Source: an uncultured Euryhalocaulis sp. (lineage in GTDB: Bacteria; Pseudomonadota; Alphaproteobacteria; Caulobacterales; Maricaulaceae). From it: a stretch of 64,000 bases of DNA. Positions within the stretch are counted from its first letter, which is position 1; every line of letters starts with the position of its first letter. The notes under the pieces were generated by a model. That model was given only the letters and a program-made list of their open reading frames with translations, searched no databases and was not told the DNA's origin. Below, piece after piece: positions 54,677 through 64,000 of the stretch. The translations under genes were made by a program, and so were the position numbers. Where the stretch lies: NCBI GenBank assembly GCA_913055605.1, contig CAJXKJ010000007.1, forward strand, positions 18,243 through 82,242, written 5' to 3'.

Positions 54677-56335
54677 ATGACCCAGCAGACCACCACGATT
54701 GGCCGGTATCTCGCCGAGCGCCTGAAACAGATCGGGGCGCGGCACGTCTTCGGCGTGCCGGGCGACTATGTGCTGACCTTCATGGACCGGCTGATCGAGG
54801 CGGATATCGACCTGGTCGATACGTGCAACGAGCTGAACGCCGGATACGCCGCCGACGGCTATGCCCGCATCAACGGGATCGGCGCGGTGTGCGTGACCTA
54901 TGGCGTCGGCGGGTTCAGCGCGCTGAACGCGGTGGCGGGCGCATACGCCGAACAGTCGCCGCTGGTGGTCATCAGCGGCTCGCCCGCGATGGCGCTGCGC
55001 GGATCGTCGATCATGCTGCACCACAGCGCCGGCGATCTGCGCGCGCAGATGTCGATCTATGAGCACGTCACCGTGGCCTCGGTCCAGCTGGGCGATCCGG
55101 CGACCGCGCCCGAGCAGATCGACGCGACGCTGGCGGCCTGCCTGACGCAGAAGCGCCCGGTGATGATCGAGATTCCGGCCGACATGGTGGACCGGGAATG
55201 CGCCGCGCCCGGCCCGTTCGAGGTCCCCGAGCCGCAGAGCGATCCGGACGCGCTGTCCGAGGCGCTGGACGAGATCGGGACGCTGCTGGCGTCCGCCGAG
55301 CGGCCGGTGATCCTGGCGGGGGTGGAGCTGCACAGATTCGGCCTGCTGGACGCGTTCGAGACGCTGGTCCACATGACCGGCCTGCCGGTGGCGACGACCC
55401 TGCTGGCCAAGACCGTGATTTCAGAGCGCGATCCGCACGCCGTCGGCGTCTATGAGGGCGCGGCCTCCAGCGCCGAAGTGCGGCGGCTGGTGGAGGGCGC
55501 GGACGTGCTGTTGAGCCTCGGCGCCTGGATGAGCGACGTCAGCCTGGGCGTCTATGCGGCGCGGCTGAACCATCCGCCGGTGGTGAACGCCAATTCGGGG
55601 CGGGTGCGCGTGCGCCATCATTATTACGAGCCGGTGATGCTGGGCGATCTGGTGCGCGGGCTGAATGCGCGCCTGAAGGGCGCGACGCTGGCGAAGACGG
55701 AATTCACCCCAGTGTCCGAGCGGCTGGCCAGCGACCAGACGGTGGAGGCGGACCGGAAGCTGAGCGTCAAGCGCCTGTTCGGGCGCATCAACCAGCTGCT
55801 GACCGAGGACACGATCGTAGTGGCGGACGTGGGCGACGCCCTGTACGGCGCGGCGGACCTGGTGATGCACCGCGATATCGGGTTTCTGGGACAGGCCTTC
55901 TATCTGTCCATCGGCAACGGCCTGCCGGCGACGCTCGGCGCGCAGATGGCCGCGCCGGACCGCCCGGTGCTGGCCATTATTGGCGACGGCGCCTTCCAGA
56001 TGACGGCGCAGGATTTCAGCACGATCGCGCGGCGCAAGCTGACCTCCACGATCCTGCTGCTGAACAATGACGGCTACACGACCGAGCGGCTGATCCACGA
56101 GGGGCCGTACAACGACATCCCGGCCTGGAATTACCACAAGCTGCCGGAGGTCGTGGGCGGCGGGCTGGGCCTGCGCGTGCGCACCGAGGGCGAATTCGAG
56201 GCGGCGCTGGAACAGGCCGCGGCCTTTACCGACGGCCCGACCCTGATCGAGATCATGCTGGACCCGCGCGACAGCTCCGACGCCCTGAAACGCATGTGCG
56301 CGGAGCTGCCGACCTCCACCAAGAAGGGCGGGTGA
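54677..56335 (+). CDS. Pyruvate/indolepyruvate decarboxylase family protein (ThDP-dependent)
   Basis: 552 aa from the ATG at 54677. The N-terminal domain has VFGVPGDYVL, then the ThDP Glu in CNELNAGYAADGYAR and the double His in LHHSAGD, typical of PDC/IPDC. The C-terminal ThDP motif is GDGAFQMTAQ to LLNNDGYTTE. Family knowledge: decarboxylates pyruvate, phenylpyruvate or indolepyruvate to the aldehyde. True pyruvate decarboxylase is rare in bacteria; an aromatic keto-acid enzyme is equally likely. No aldehyde dehydrogenase is adjacent. Confidence 0.9.
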   Translation: MTQQTTTIGRYLAERLKQIGARHVFGVPGDYVLTFMDRLIEADIDLVDTCNELNAGYAADGYARINGIGAVCVTYGVGGFSALNAVAGAYAEQSPLVVISGSPAMALRGSSIMLHHSAGDLRAQMSIYEHVTVASVQLGDPATAPEQIDATLAACLTQKRPVMIEIPADMVDRECAAPGPFEVPEPQSDPDALSEALDEIGTLLASAERPVILAGVELHRFGLLDAFETLVHMTGLPVATTLLAKTVISERDPHAVGVYEGAASSAEVRRLVEGADVLLSLGAWMSDVSLGVYAARLNHPPVVNANSGRVRVRHHYYEPVMLGDLVRGLNARLKGATLAKTEFTPVSERLASDQTVEADRKLSVKRLFGRINQLLTEDTIVVADVGDALYGAADLVMHRDIGFLGQAFYLSIGNGLPATLGAQMAAPDRPVLAIIGDGAFQMTAQDFSTIARRKLTSTILLLNNDGYTTERLIHEGPYNDIPAWNYHKLPEVVGGGLGLRVRTEGEFEAALEQAAAFTDGPTLIEIMLDPRDSSDALKRMCAELPTSTKKGG

Positions 56336-56344
56336 GCGGGGCGG

Positions 56345-57610
56345 TCAGCGCAGGCGGACACGCATCGGGCTGATCTGGCGGATGCCGCCGAAGCCGGTCA
56401 TTTTCGGCGCTGTCTCGACCTCCACCGCCGACACGCCGTCCAGCAGCGCGGCCAGCCCCTCCTCCAGCTCGACCCGCGCCAGCATCTCGCCAATGCAGCG
56501 GTGCGGGCCGAGGCCGAACACCGTGTGCAGGCGCGGATGGTCGGTGCGGCGGATATTGAAGCGGTCCGGCTCGGCATAGAGGTCCGGGTCGCGCATCGCC
56601 GACATGGTGCTGAGCGTCAGCACAGAGCCCGCCGGAAGGGCGAACTCGCCAATCTGGACAGGCGCCGTCGTGCGGCGGGGGATCGAGCCGACCGAGGGCT
56701 CGTAGCGAAGCGCCTCGGCCACCGCGCCGGGGATGAGGTCCGGCAGGGCCCTGAGGACGGCCCAGTCGGCGGGGCGCTGCGCCAGCAGGGAGACGAGCAT
56801 GGCGAAGGCCGCGCGCGTGGTGTCGCTGCCGCCCACGACGAGGCCCGCGACCTGAAACACCAGGCTTTCGAGCGAAATCACCGGGTCGGCGCGCCAGTCG
56901 GCGGCCAGGGCCGACAGGAAATCGTCGCGGGGCGTATCGAGGCGGGCGATCAACTGGTCCTCGACATAGTCGAACAGCTCGCCGGTCGCGTTCTCGATCA
57001 CCTCGTGATGCTGTTCCGGATAGACGGTGGTGAACGCCCGCGCGACGTCATAGACGCGGCTGGCGAAATACGGGGCGTCCTCGACAGGCAGGCCGAGGAT
57101 CGCCGCGGTCATTTCGGCTGGCACGCGGGCCGCCATCGCCTGGATGAAATCGATGCTTTCGCCCCGGGGCAGATCAGCGACGATGCCGTCGGCCACGCGG
57201 CGCACCGGCGCGCGCAGGTCGCGCATGGCCCGGTGCGCGAAGGTGCGGGCGAACAGGCCGCGCTTGGTCCGGTGGTCATGGCCGTTGGAGAACAGGAAGA
57301 GTTCGCTGAGGAAACGCGCCGTGATCCCGTAGGGAATGCGGTTCACGCCGACGAATTCCGCGCCTTCCACCTGCCGGGTGCGGGCATCGGAAATCAGCGA
57401 CATGACGTCCGCCGCGCGCAGCACCAGATATTGCGACTCGCGGAACTGGACGACGGCGTGGCGGGCCCGCAGCGCGGCGAAGCGGGCATGGGGATCGTCC
57501 ATCAGGGACTGGGGATCGACGACCGGCGGCTTCGGCGCGTCGCGGCGCACATGGCTGAGCGCGCCGGCCAGGGCGTCGCCGAGCGAGTCGGAATAGGCGT
57601 AATCGGTCAT
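56345..57610 (-). CDS. Cytochrome P450
   Basis: 421 aa from the ATG at 57610, 7 nt after GGAG; an ATG at 57616 is too close. The haem loop is FGLGPHRCIG (about 359-368) with the axial Cys, the I-helix motif GGSDTTR, and the ExxR motif EALR. The size and lack of a membrane anchor mark a soluble bacterial class I P450, which needs ferredoxin and reductase partners not seen here. Substrate unknown. Diverges from the winged-helix/hydrolase gene. Confidence 0.93.
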   Translation of the reverse strand: MTDYAYSDSLGDALAGALSHVRRDAPKPPVVDPQSLMDDPHARFAALRARHAVVQFRESQYLVLRAADVMSLISDARTRQVEGAEFVGVNRIPYGITARFLSELFLFSNGHDHRTKRGLFARTFAHRAMRDLRAPVRRVADGIVADLPRGESIDFIQAMAARVPAEMTAAILGLPVEDAPYFASRVYDVARAFTTVYPEQHHEVIENATGELFDYVEDQLIARLDTPRDDFLSALAADWRADPVISLESLVFQVAGLVVGGSDTTRAAFAMLVSLLAQRPADWAVLRALPDLIPGAVAEALRYEPSVGSIPRRTTAPVQIGEFALPAGSVLTLSTMSAMRDPDLYAEPDRFNIRRTDHPRLHTVFGLGPHRCIGEMLARVELEEGLAALLDGVSAVEVETAPKMTGFGGIRQISPMRVRLR

Positions 57611-57782
57611 TGTCATGCTCCACAGCGAAGCGCGGCCGGGCCGCAGCCGGCGCGGTGTCGCGCCGCCCCGTTGTGGCGAGCGTTGTAAGAGCGGTGGTAT
57701 TTTCGCCGCGCGGCGTTGTTTCCGCACGCGCCATCGGTGCTATCACCGCGGAAAGCCGGCGTGTCTGCACAGGGAGCGGGGC
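57611..57782. promoter_or_regulatory. Divergent control region between P450 and winged-helix/hydrolase genes
   Basis: 172 bp. It contains GCGGTGGTAT (57691-57700) and, inverted, ATAGCACCG/CTATCACCGC (57740-57749), giving a 9-of-10 inverted repeat, and a direct repeat CGGTG(G/C)TAT at 57692-57700 and 57735-57743 (43 bp apart). Inferred binding region of the adjacent winged-helix protein. Confidence 0.4.
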
Positions 57783-59306
57783 TTGGCTCAGGACCTGGAG
57801 ATTTCGCTTCTGGGGGAGCTGCGCGTGGCCAGCCACGGCGCGGACATCGCGCTGCCGGCCTCGCGCAAGGCCCGGGCGCTGCTGGGCTTTCTTGTCGCCA
57901 CGGGGCGGCCGCATCGCCGCGAACGCCTGTGCGAACTGTTCTGGGACGTTCCGGACGATCCGAAAGCCGCGCTGCGCTGGTCGCTGACCAAGCTGCGCAA
58001 GGTTGTGGATACGCCGGAACGCGTGCGGATCGTCGCCGACCGGGAACGGGTCGGTTTCGACGCCGACGGGCTGGATATCGACGTGCGGACAATCCATGCC
58101 CGGCTGCGCCAGAACGCGGCCGCGCTTTCCCCGGCAGCGCTGGAGGACATGGCGGACCGGCTGGACCGGACATTCCTGGATGGCCTCGACGAAGCCGGCG
58201 GCGAGGCGTTCAAATCCTGGCTGACCGCCGAACGGGAAGACGCGGGCGCGGCGCGCGCCGCCGTTCTGGGCAGGCTGGCCGGGCACCCGGACGTGACGCC
58301 GATCGCCGCCCGGAAATGGCGGCGTCTATGGAGCGAGGCCGACCCCGCCGGAGCGGAGGAGTACGCGCAGGCCCCGGAACCGGAGACCCGGGAGATGCGG
58401 GAGGCGCCGGCCGGACCGGATAGCGGCGCGCCGGCGCCCGGCCGCAAGGCGCGGGCCCTGCGCGCCCAGCGCATCGGCTTCTGCGAGGTCGCGGACGGGA
58501 CCAAGATCGCCTTCGCCAGCGTCGGATCGGGGCCGCCGCTGCTGAAGGCCGCGAACTGGCTGAACCATCTGGAATTCGACTGGACCAGCCCGATCTGGGG
58601 CGGAAGCTTCGCCGAGATCGCCAGCAGCCGGACCTTTATCCGCTATGACGAGCGCGGCTGCGGCCTGTCGGACTGGGAGGTCGCGGATCTGAGCTTCGGC
58701 GCGTTCGTCGAGGATCTGGAGGCGGTGGCGGACGGGCTGGGGCTGGAGCGGTTTCCCCTGCTCGGCATTTCCCAGGGCGCGGCGGTGTCGATCGAATACG
58801 CGGTGCGCCACCCCGAACGGGTGTCGGGCCTGATCCTGATCGGGGGCTATGCCGCCGGCTGGCGCCACCTCGCCACGCCGGAGGAGCAGGCCCGCCGCGA
58901 GGCGGTGCGCGCCCTGACCGAAGTGGGCTGGGGCACGGACAATCCCGCCTATCGCCACATCTTCTCCCAGACCTTCATGCCGGGGGCGAGCGCCGACGAT
59001 CTGGCCTGGTTCGATGAATTCCAGCGCCTGACCACCTCGCCCGCCAACGCCGCGCGTTTCCAGGACGCCTTCGGCGATATCGACGTCCGCGACCGGCTGG
59101 CGCAGGTCCAGGCGCCCGCCATCGTGCTGCATTCCGAGCATGACCAGCGCATCCCGCTGGATCAGGGCCGCGCCGTGGCGGCGGGAATCCCCAATGCGCG
59201 CTTCGTCCCGCTGGAGAGCCGCAACCATGTGCTGGTGGACTATGAGCCGGCCTGGACGGTCTGCATGGCCGCCATCGGCCAGTTCCTGGCCGAAAACGGG
59301 ATTTGA
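57783..59306 (+). CDS. SARP/OmpR-type winged-helix domain fused to an alpha/beta hydrolase
   Basis: 507 aa from a TTG at 57783, 7 nt after AGGGAG; no ATG is available before the conserved start. Residues about 1-100 form a transcriptional-activator winged helix (ARALLGFLVATGRPHRRERL, core LLGFLVATGRP; then LRWSLTKLRKVV). Residues about 235-505 are an alpha/beta hydrolase with oxyanion region YDERGCGLSDW, nucleophile GISQG, Asp in SEHDQRIP and His in SRNHVLVD, so the triad looks intact. Inferred: a one-component regulator whose sensor is a hydrolase domain, likely controlling the divergent P450. Confidence 0.82.
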   Translation: MAQDLEISLLGELRVASHGADIALPASRKARALLGFLVATGRPHRRERLCELFWDVPDDPKAALRWSLTKLRKVVDTPERVRIVADRERVGFDADGLDIDVRTIHARLRQNAAALSPAALEDMADRLDRTFLDGLDEAGGEAFKSWLTAEREDAGAARAAVLGRLAGHPDVTPIAARKWRRLWSEADPAGAEEYAQAPEPETREMREAPAGPDSGAPAPGRKARALRAQRIGFCEVADGTKIAFASVGSGPPLLKAANWLNHLEFDWTSPIWGGSFAEIASSRTFIRYDERGCGLSDWEVADLSFGAFVEDLEAVADGLGLERFPLLGISQGAAVSIEYAVRHPERVSGLILIGGYAAGWRHLATPEEQARREAVRALTEVGWGTDNPAYRHIFSQTFMPGASADDLAWFDEFQRLTTSPANAARFQDAFGDIDVRDRLAQVQAPAIVLHSEHDQRIPLDQGRAVAAGIPNARFVPLESRNHVLVDYEPAWTVCMAAIGQFLAENGI

Positions 59307-59425
59307 GGCGATCGCGGACAGGAACGCCGGGAATGGCGCGGTTTTGGCGCGGATTCTTCCGGTTCAATGCGCTTGAACGCCGGCAAGGCCGTCGCTAGGT
59401 TCCGCGCCCTTGCATGACCCCCTGC

Positions 59426-59515
59426 GGAGAGGTGCCGGAGTGGTCGAACGGGGCGGTCTCGAAAACCGTTGAGCGCGCAAGCGTTCCGAGGGTTCGAATC
59501 CCTCCCTCTCCGCCA
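59426..59515 (+). tRNA. tRNA-Ser (anticodon CGA)
   Basis: Acceptor stem GGAGAGG pairs with CCTCTCC, followed by discriminator G and encoded CCA. The anticodon loop CTCGAAA gives CGA (reads UCG), the variable arm is long as in class II tRNAs, and the T-arm has GGTTCGAATCC. Length 90 nt. It lies between the hydrolase gene and the rplU promoter. Confidence 0.95.
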
Positions 59516-59573
59516 GCGTCCCCGTCCGTTCGCGGTCCCCGCGTTTCCGCTGAAATCCGGCGGTTTCGGCTGA

Positions 59574-59601
59574 TTGACTTGGGAGGGCCGCTGCATATAG
59601 T
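59574..59601 (+). promoter_or_regulatory. Sigma-70-like promoter for rplU-rpmA
   Basis: TTGACT, 16 bp, TATAGT: a close match to the consensus, which stands out in this GC-rich DNA. It lies 112 bp before the rplU start and after the tRNA-Ser gene. A leader of about 100 nt may hold autoregulatory structure, not recognised here. Confidence 0.7.
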
Positions 59602-59713
59602 GCGCGCCTTCCGCCGGCCGGCCCGTCCGCGCCGGCGGCTCCGTTATGCGCCTGCGGCGGCCCGGGCTCCGCAAATGGCGTGAAAAACCGAAGCCCGACA
59701 AAGCGATAGAAGA

Positions 59714-60244
59714 ATGTACGCGATCATCAAAACCGGCGGAAAACAGCGCCGCGTCGCCGAAGGCGGACTGGTCACCGTGGAGCGCCTGGACGGCGAGCCG
59801 GGCGACGAGGTGGATTTCGGCGAAGTCCTGATGCTGGCCGGCGAAGGCGATCCGAAGATCGGCGCGCCGCTGGTCGAAGGCGCCCTGGTGCGCGGCGAGA
59901 TCGTCGAGCAGCGCCGCGGCCCGAAGATCACCATCATCAAGAACAAGCGCCGCAACACCTATCGCCGGACAAAGGGCCACCGCCAGCACGAGACCGTGGT
60001 GCGCGTGACCGGCCTGCACGCCGACGGCTCCAAGGCCGGCGCGGCGAAGAAGGCCGAGAAGAAGCCGGAAGCCGAAGCCTCCGACGACGCGCCGAAGGCC
60101 GCGGCCAAGAAGGCCCCTGCCAAAAAGGCTGCGGCGAAGAAGCCGGCCGCCAAGAAGGCCGCCGCGAAAAAGCCGGCCGCGAAAAAGTCCGCGGCCAAGA
60201 AACCTGCGAAAAAGGCGGCCAAAAAGCCCGCCAAGAAGTCGTAA
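59714..60244 (+). CDS. rplU: Ribosomal protein L21 with long Lys/Ala-rich C-terminal tail
   Basis: 176 aa, where bacterial L21 is about 100. Residues 1-102 are normal L21: [18 protein letters not shown] at the start and [17 protein letters not shown] at the end. From about 110 on, the protein is a histone H1-like tail of repeated KKAA, KKPA and AAKK units. Family knowledge: similar tails are seen on some alphaproteobacterial L21 proteins; the role is unknown. The rpmA gene follows 18 nt downstream. Confidence 0.95.
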   Translation: MYAIIKTGGKQRRVAEGGLVTVERLDGEPGDEVDFGEVLMLAGEGDPKIGAPLVEGALVRGEIVEQRRGPKITIIKNKRRNTYRRTKGHRQHETVVRVTGLHADGSKAGAAKKAEKKPEAEASDDAPKAAAKKAPAKKAAAKKPAAKKAAAKKPAAKKSAAKKPAKKAAKKPAKKS

Positions 60245-60262
60245 GAGAAGGGATCTTTCGAG

Positions 60263-60529
60263 ATGGCGCACAAGAAAGCTGGCGGCTCCTCCCGTAACGG
60301 TCGCGACTCCGAAGGCCGCCGCCTCGGCGTGAAGAAGTTCGGCGGGGAAGAAGTGATCCCCGGCAACATCATCATCCGCCAGCGCGGCACGAAATATCAT
60401 CCGGGCCAGAATGTCGGCATGGGCAAGGACCACACGATTTTCGCCAAGATCGCCGGCCGCGTGACCTTTTCGCGCACGCGGGGCGACCGCAACGTGGTGT
60501 CCGTGCTGGCCGAGGACACCGCCCAATAG
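60263..60529 (+). CDS. rpmA: Ribosomal protein L27
   Basis: 88 aa. It starts [21 protein letters not shown], the L27 signature (core [12 protein letters not shown]), and has GKDHTIFAK in the middle. The N-terminus has no cleavable extension. Essential 50S subunit protein near the peptidyl-transferase centre. Cotranscribed with rplU; a strong terminator follows. Confidence 0.97.
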   Translation: MAHKKAGGSSRNGRDSEGRRLGVKKFGGEEVIPGNIIIRQRGTKYHPGQNVGMGKDHTIFAKIAGRVTFSRTRGDRNVVSVLAEDTAQ

Positions 60530-60589
60530 GCGATCCGCACATCCGGATCGCCCCGGCCAGGAGGCGATCCGAACGCGAAACAGTCGCAA

Positions 60590-60619
60590 GGGGAGACGGA
60601 TCGCCGTCTCCCCTTTTTT
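60590..60619 (+). terminator. Rho-independent terminator after rplU-rpmA
   Basis: GGGGAGACGG, loop ATCG, CCGTCTCCCC: a perfect 10-bp stem followed by TTTTTT. It separates the ribosomal operon from the GNAT gene. Confidence 0.93.
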
Positions 60620-60640
60620 CTTTCTCCCCGGAGCAAGGCC

Positions 60641-61222
60641 ATGCGGCTGACGACCGAACGTTTGATCCTGCGCCCGCCGGTCGCGGGAGACATAGACGCC
60701 ATCTTCGAGGGCATGAGCGACTGGGAAGTGGTGAAGACCCTGGCCCGGCCGCCCTGGCCCTATGAGCGCCAGGACGCCGCGCGCTGGCTGGCGATGCAGG
60801 ACGATCTGCGCGCCGACGGCCAGAAGACGGCCCTGATGCTGGCGCTGAAGACCGCGCCGGAGCGGGCGATCGGCTGCGCCGGGCTGGAGGCGCGCGAGGA
60901 CGGACAGGTGCATCTGGGCTTCTGGCTGGCGCGGTCCTGCTGGGGGCTGGGCCTGATGACCGAGGCGTGCGCGGAGCTGTTGCGCTACGGGTTCGAGGAT
61001 CTGGGCCTGGCGCGCATCCATTCGGGCTGTTTCCGCGACAACGAGGCCTCCCGTCGGGTGCACCAGAAGCTGGGCTTCGCGGTGACCGGGGAGTCGCGCA
61101 TCCTGTGCGTGCCGCGCGGCGAGTCCGTGGACCATATCGACCTGGCCCTGACGCGTGCGGACTGGGCGGCGGCCAACGGGGCGGCGGGCATCGGACTGGC
61201 GCATGCGGGCGAAACCCGGTGA
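60641..61222 (+). CDS. GNAT family acetyltransferase (RimJ/RimL-like)
   Basis: 193 aa. TTERLILRPPVAGD is the family start; the acetyl-CoA region is WLARSCWGLGLMTEA, then HSGCFRDNEASRRVHQKLGF. The gene is placed in the rplU-rpmA-GNAT-obgE order common in alphaproteobacteria. Transfers an acetyl group from acetyl-CoA to an amine, perhaps on a ribosomal protein. 10 nt before obgE. Confidence 0.9.
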   Translation: MRLTTERLILRPPVAGDIDAIFEGMSDWEVVKTLARPPWPYERQDAARWLAMQDDLRADGQKTALMLALKTAPERAIGCAGLEAREDGQVHLGFWLARSCWGLGLMTEACAELLRYGFEDLGLARIHSGCFRDNEASRRVHQKLGFAVTGESRILCVPRGESVDHIDLALTRADWAAANGAAGIGLAHAGETR

Positions 61223-62868
<1,646 letters not shown>

Positions 62869-62896
62869 GCGCGGCCGCCGCCCCCGGGGGATCCAT

Positions 62897-63922
62897 ATGA
62901 CCGCCATCGCCGACGCCGCCGCTTCGCGGGGCGAGGACCCGTCTGACGCCGACGAGACGCCGCCGGAACTGTCCTTTTTCCGCGACTTCCATCCGGGCGC
63001 GGCGGACATGCGCGCCGACGTGCTGGAGGGCCTGTCGCGGCCGCAGAAAGGCATTCCGCCGAAATATTTCTATGACCAGCGGGGGTCGGCGCTGTTCGAC
63101 CGGATCTGCGAGCTGGACGAGTATTATGTGACGCGGTCGGAGCTTTCGATCCTGCGCCGGATCGGGCCGGAACTGGCCGCCCATGTCGGGCCGGAGGCCA
63201 ATGTGCTGGAGTTCGGCTCCGGCTCCAGCGTCAAGATCCGCACCGTTCTGGACGCGCTGGAGCGGCCCTATCTGTATGTCGGGGTGGATATCAGCCGGGA
63301 GCATCTGCTGGCCGCCTGCCGCGACCTGGCGCGCGATTATCCGGACCTGACCGTGGGCGCGATCTGCGCCGACTTCACCGAGCCGTTCCAGATTCCCGAG
63401 CGGGAATTCGGGGAGCGCTGGCGGATCGGCTTCTTCCCCGGCTCTACGATCGGGAATTTCGAGCCGGAAGCCGCCAAGAACGTGCTGCGCGCCATGCGCG
63501 CCGAGCTGCGCCCGGACGATTCCCTGCTGATCGGGGTGGACCTGCAGAAGGACGCCGCCCGGCTGGAGGCCGCCTATGACGACGCGGAGGGCGTGACCGC
63601 GGCGTTCAATTTGAACGTCCTGACCCATATCAACCGGGAGCTGGACGGCGACATTCCCGAGGACGCCTTCGAGCATCTGGCCCGGTACAATCCGGATCTG
63701 GGGCGGGTGGAAATGCATCTGCGCGCCCTGCGCGACATCGAATTTACCGTTGCGGGCCAACGCTTTGCGATGAAAGCGGGCGAGACCATCCATACCGAGA
63801 ATTCGCACAAATACACCCGCGAGGGGTTCGACGCGCTGGCCGCCGAGGCGGGGTTCCGGCCGCTGGAATACTGGACCGACGCGGAGGGTCTGTTCAGCGT
63901 CCGCCTGATGCGCGCCGTCTAG
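62897..63922 (+). CDS. egtD: L-histidine N-alpha-methyltransferase EgtD
   Basis: 341 aa from the ATG at 62897; an upstream ATG at 62816 overlaps nadD. The methyltransferase domain has KYFYDQRGSALFD, NVLEFGSGSSVKI (SAM site), VDISREHL, and GSTIGNFE; ETIHTENSHKY near the C-terminus is the histidine-binding part. Role: trimethylates histidine to hercynine, the first step of ergothioneine synthesis. The partner egtB is not in the window; it may lie beyond the right edge. Confidence 0.92.
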   Translation: MTAIADAAASRGEDPSDADETPPELSFFRDFHPGAADMRADVLEGLSRPQKGIPPKYFYDQRGSALFDRICELDEYYVTRSELSILRRIGPELAAHVGPEANVLEFGSGSSVKIRTVLDALERPYLYVGVDISREHLLAACRDLARDYPDLTVGAICADFTEPFQIPEREFGERWRIGFFPGSTIGNFEPEAAKNVLRAMRAELRPDDSLLIGVDLQKDAARLEAAYDDAEGVTAAFNLNVLTHINRELDGDIPEDAFEHLARYNPDLGRVEMHLRALRDIEFTVAGQRFAMKAGETIHTENSHKYTREGFDALAAEAGFRPLEYWTDAEGLFSVRLMRAV

Positions 63923-64000
63923 TCTGGATCAGGGCTGGATCGGGGCTGTAATTGGGCCGGTTCAGGCAGGCTGCGATACATGGCGAATGGCCTGCGCGCA
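63923..64000. other. Right edge after egtD
   Basis: 78 bp with no complete gene. An ATG at 63980 stays open for the 7 codons left in the window (MANGLRA) and could start the next gene. Too short to judge. Confidence 0.3.

Noticed and set aside
60030..60241. Repeated DNA in rplU as a candidate mobile or CRISPR-like repeat
   Set aside because: The repeat is explained by the Lys/Ala/Pro coding repeat of the L21 tail; units are irregular and in frame.

Overview
The window is GC-rich, densely coded chromosomal DNA, almost certainly from an alphaproteobacterium. The evidence is the rplU-rpmA-GNAT-obgE-nadD order, a DUF2093 gene beside xseA and purD, a compact lipid A block, a DUF1194 protein and many exported proteins. 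I could not place it to genus. I see no phage, insertion sequence or CRISPR array. Most genes are housekeeping or envelope genes; the unusual content lies at 1-14.5 kb, 20.5-22.7 kb, 46.6-46.8 kb, 52.7-54.6 kb and 56.3-59.3 kb.

1-14.5 kb is the most interesting part. On the minus strand an ExbB/TolQ-like channel protein, a DUF2149 protein and two large CobN-like chelatase proteins form a tight operon. Both CobN-like proteins carry export signals, so they should work in the periplasm rather than in cytoplasmic cobalamin synthesis. This resembles the CobN-like/ExbB-like/DUF2149 part of Bacteroidetes hmu haem loci. One CobN paralogue keeps the HVGTHGTHEW core and has a His-rich insert; the other has lost that core. 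A DUF1800/DUF1501 pair follows, and then, on the plus strand, a PepSY-type membrane protein and a TonB-dependent receptor. A near-identical 16-bp AT-rich element lies upstream of both the chelatase operon and the PepSY/receptor operon, suggesting one tetrapyrrole or metal uptake and dechelation regulon.

14.5-31 kb: a DUF6152 protein and its partner, an Acg-type nitroreductase, a GlcD-type FAD oxidoreductase, a DUF1194 protein, a two-module exported VOC protein, a c-type cytochrome/HupE-UreJ/membrane-anchor trio, an outer-membrane barrel, a CPBP protease, a fused double-ATPase ABC protein with no permease nearby, an M16 protease lipoprotein, an FKBP lipoprotein and a small hydrolase.

31-45.3 kb is envelope and sugar-nucleotide metabolism: a sulfoquinovose-synthase-like enzyme, cysQ, galU, glmM, a PQQ quinohemoprotein dehydrogenase, a phosphohexomutase, gpmA, a single-domain RibD-type deaminase, a tyrosine phosphatase, and a lipid A operon (DUF374 acyltransferase, waaA, lpxK, lpxL-like).

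45.3-54.5 kb: small VOC/DUF1428 genes diverging from an HxlR regulator, osmC, an M23 peptidase, DUF2093, xseA, purD, a TPR protein, and a second copy of the DUF6152 gene pair. That second operon appears truncated where it meets the TPR gene. 54.6-64 kb: a pyruvate/indolepyruvate decarboxylase, a P450 diverging from a winged-helix/hydrolase fusion, tRNA-Ser(CGA), rplU (with a histone-like tail), rpmA, a GNAT gene, obgE, nadD and egtD.
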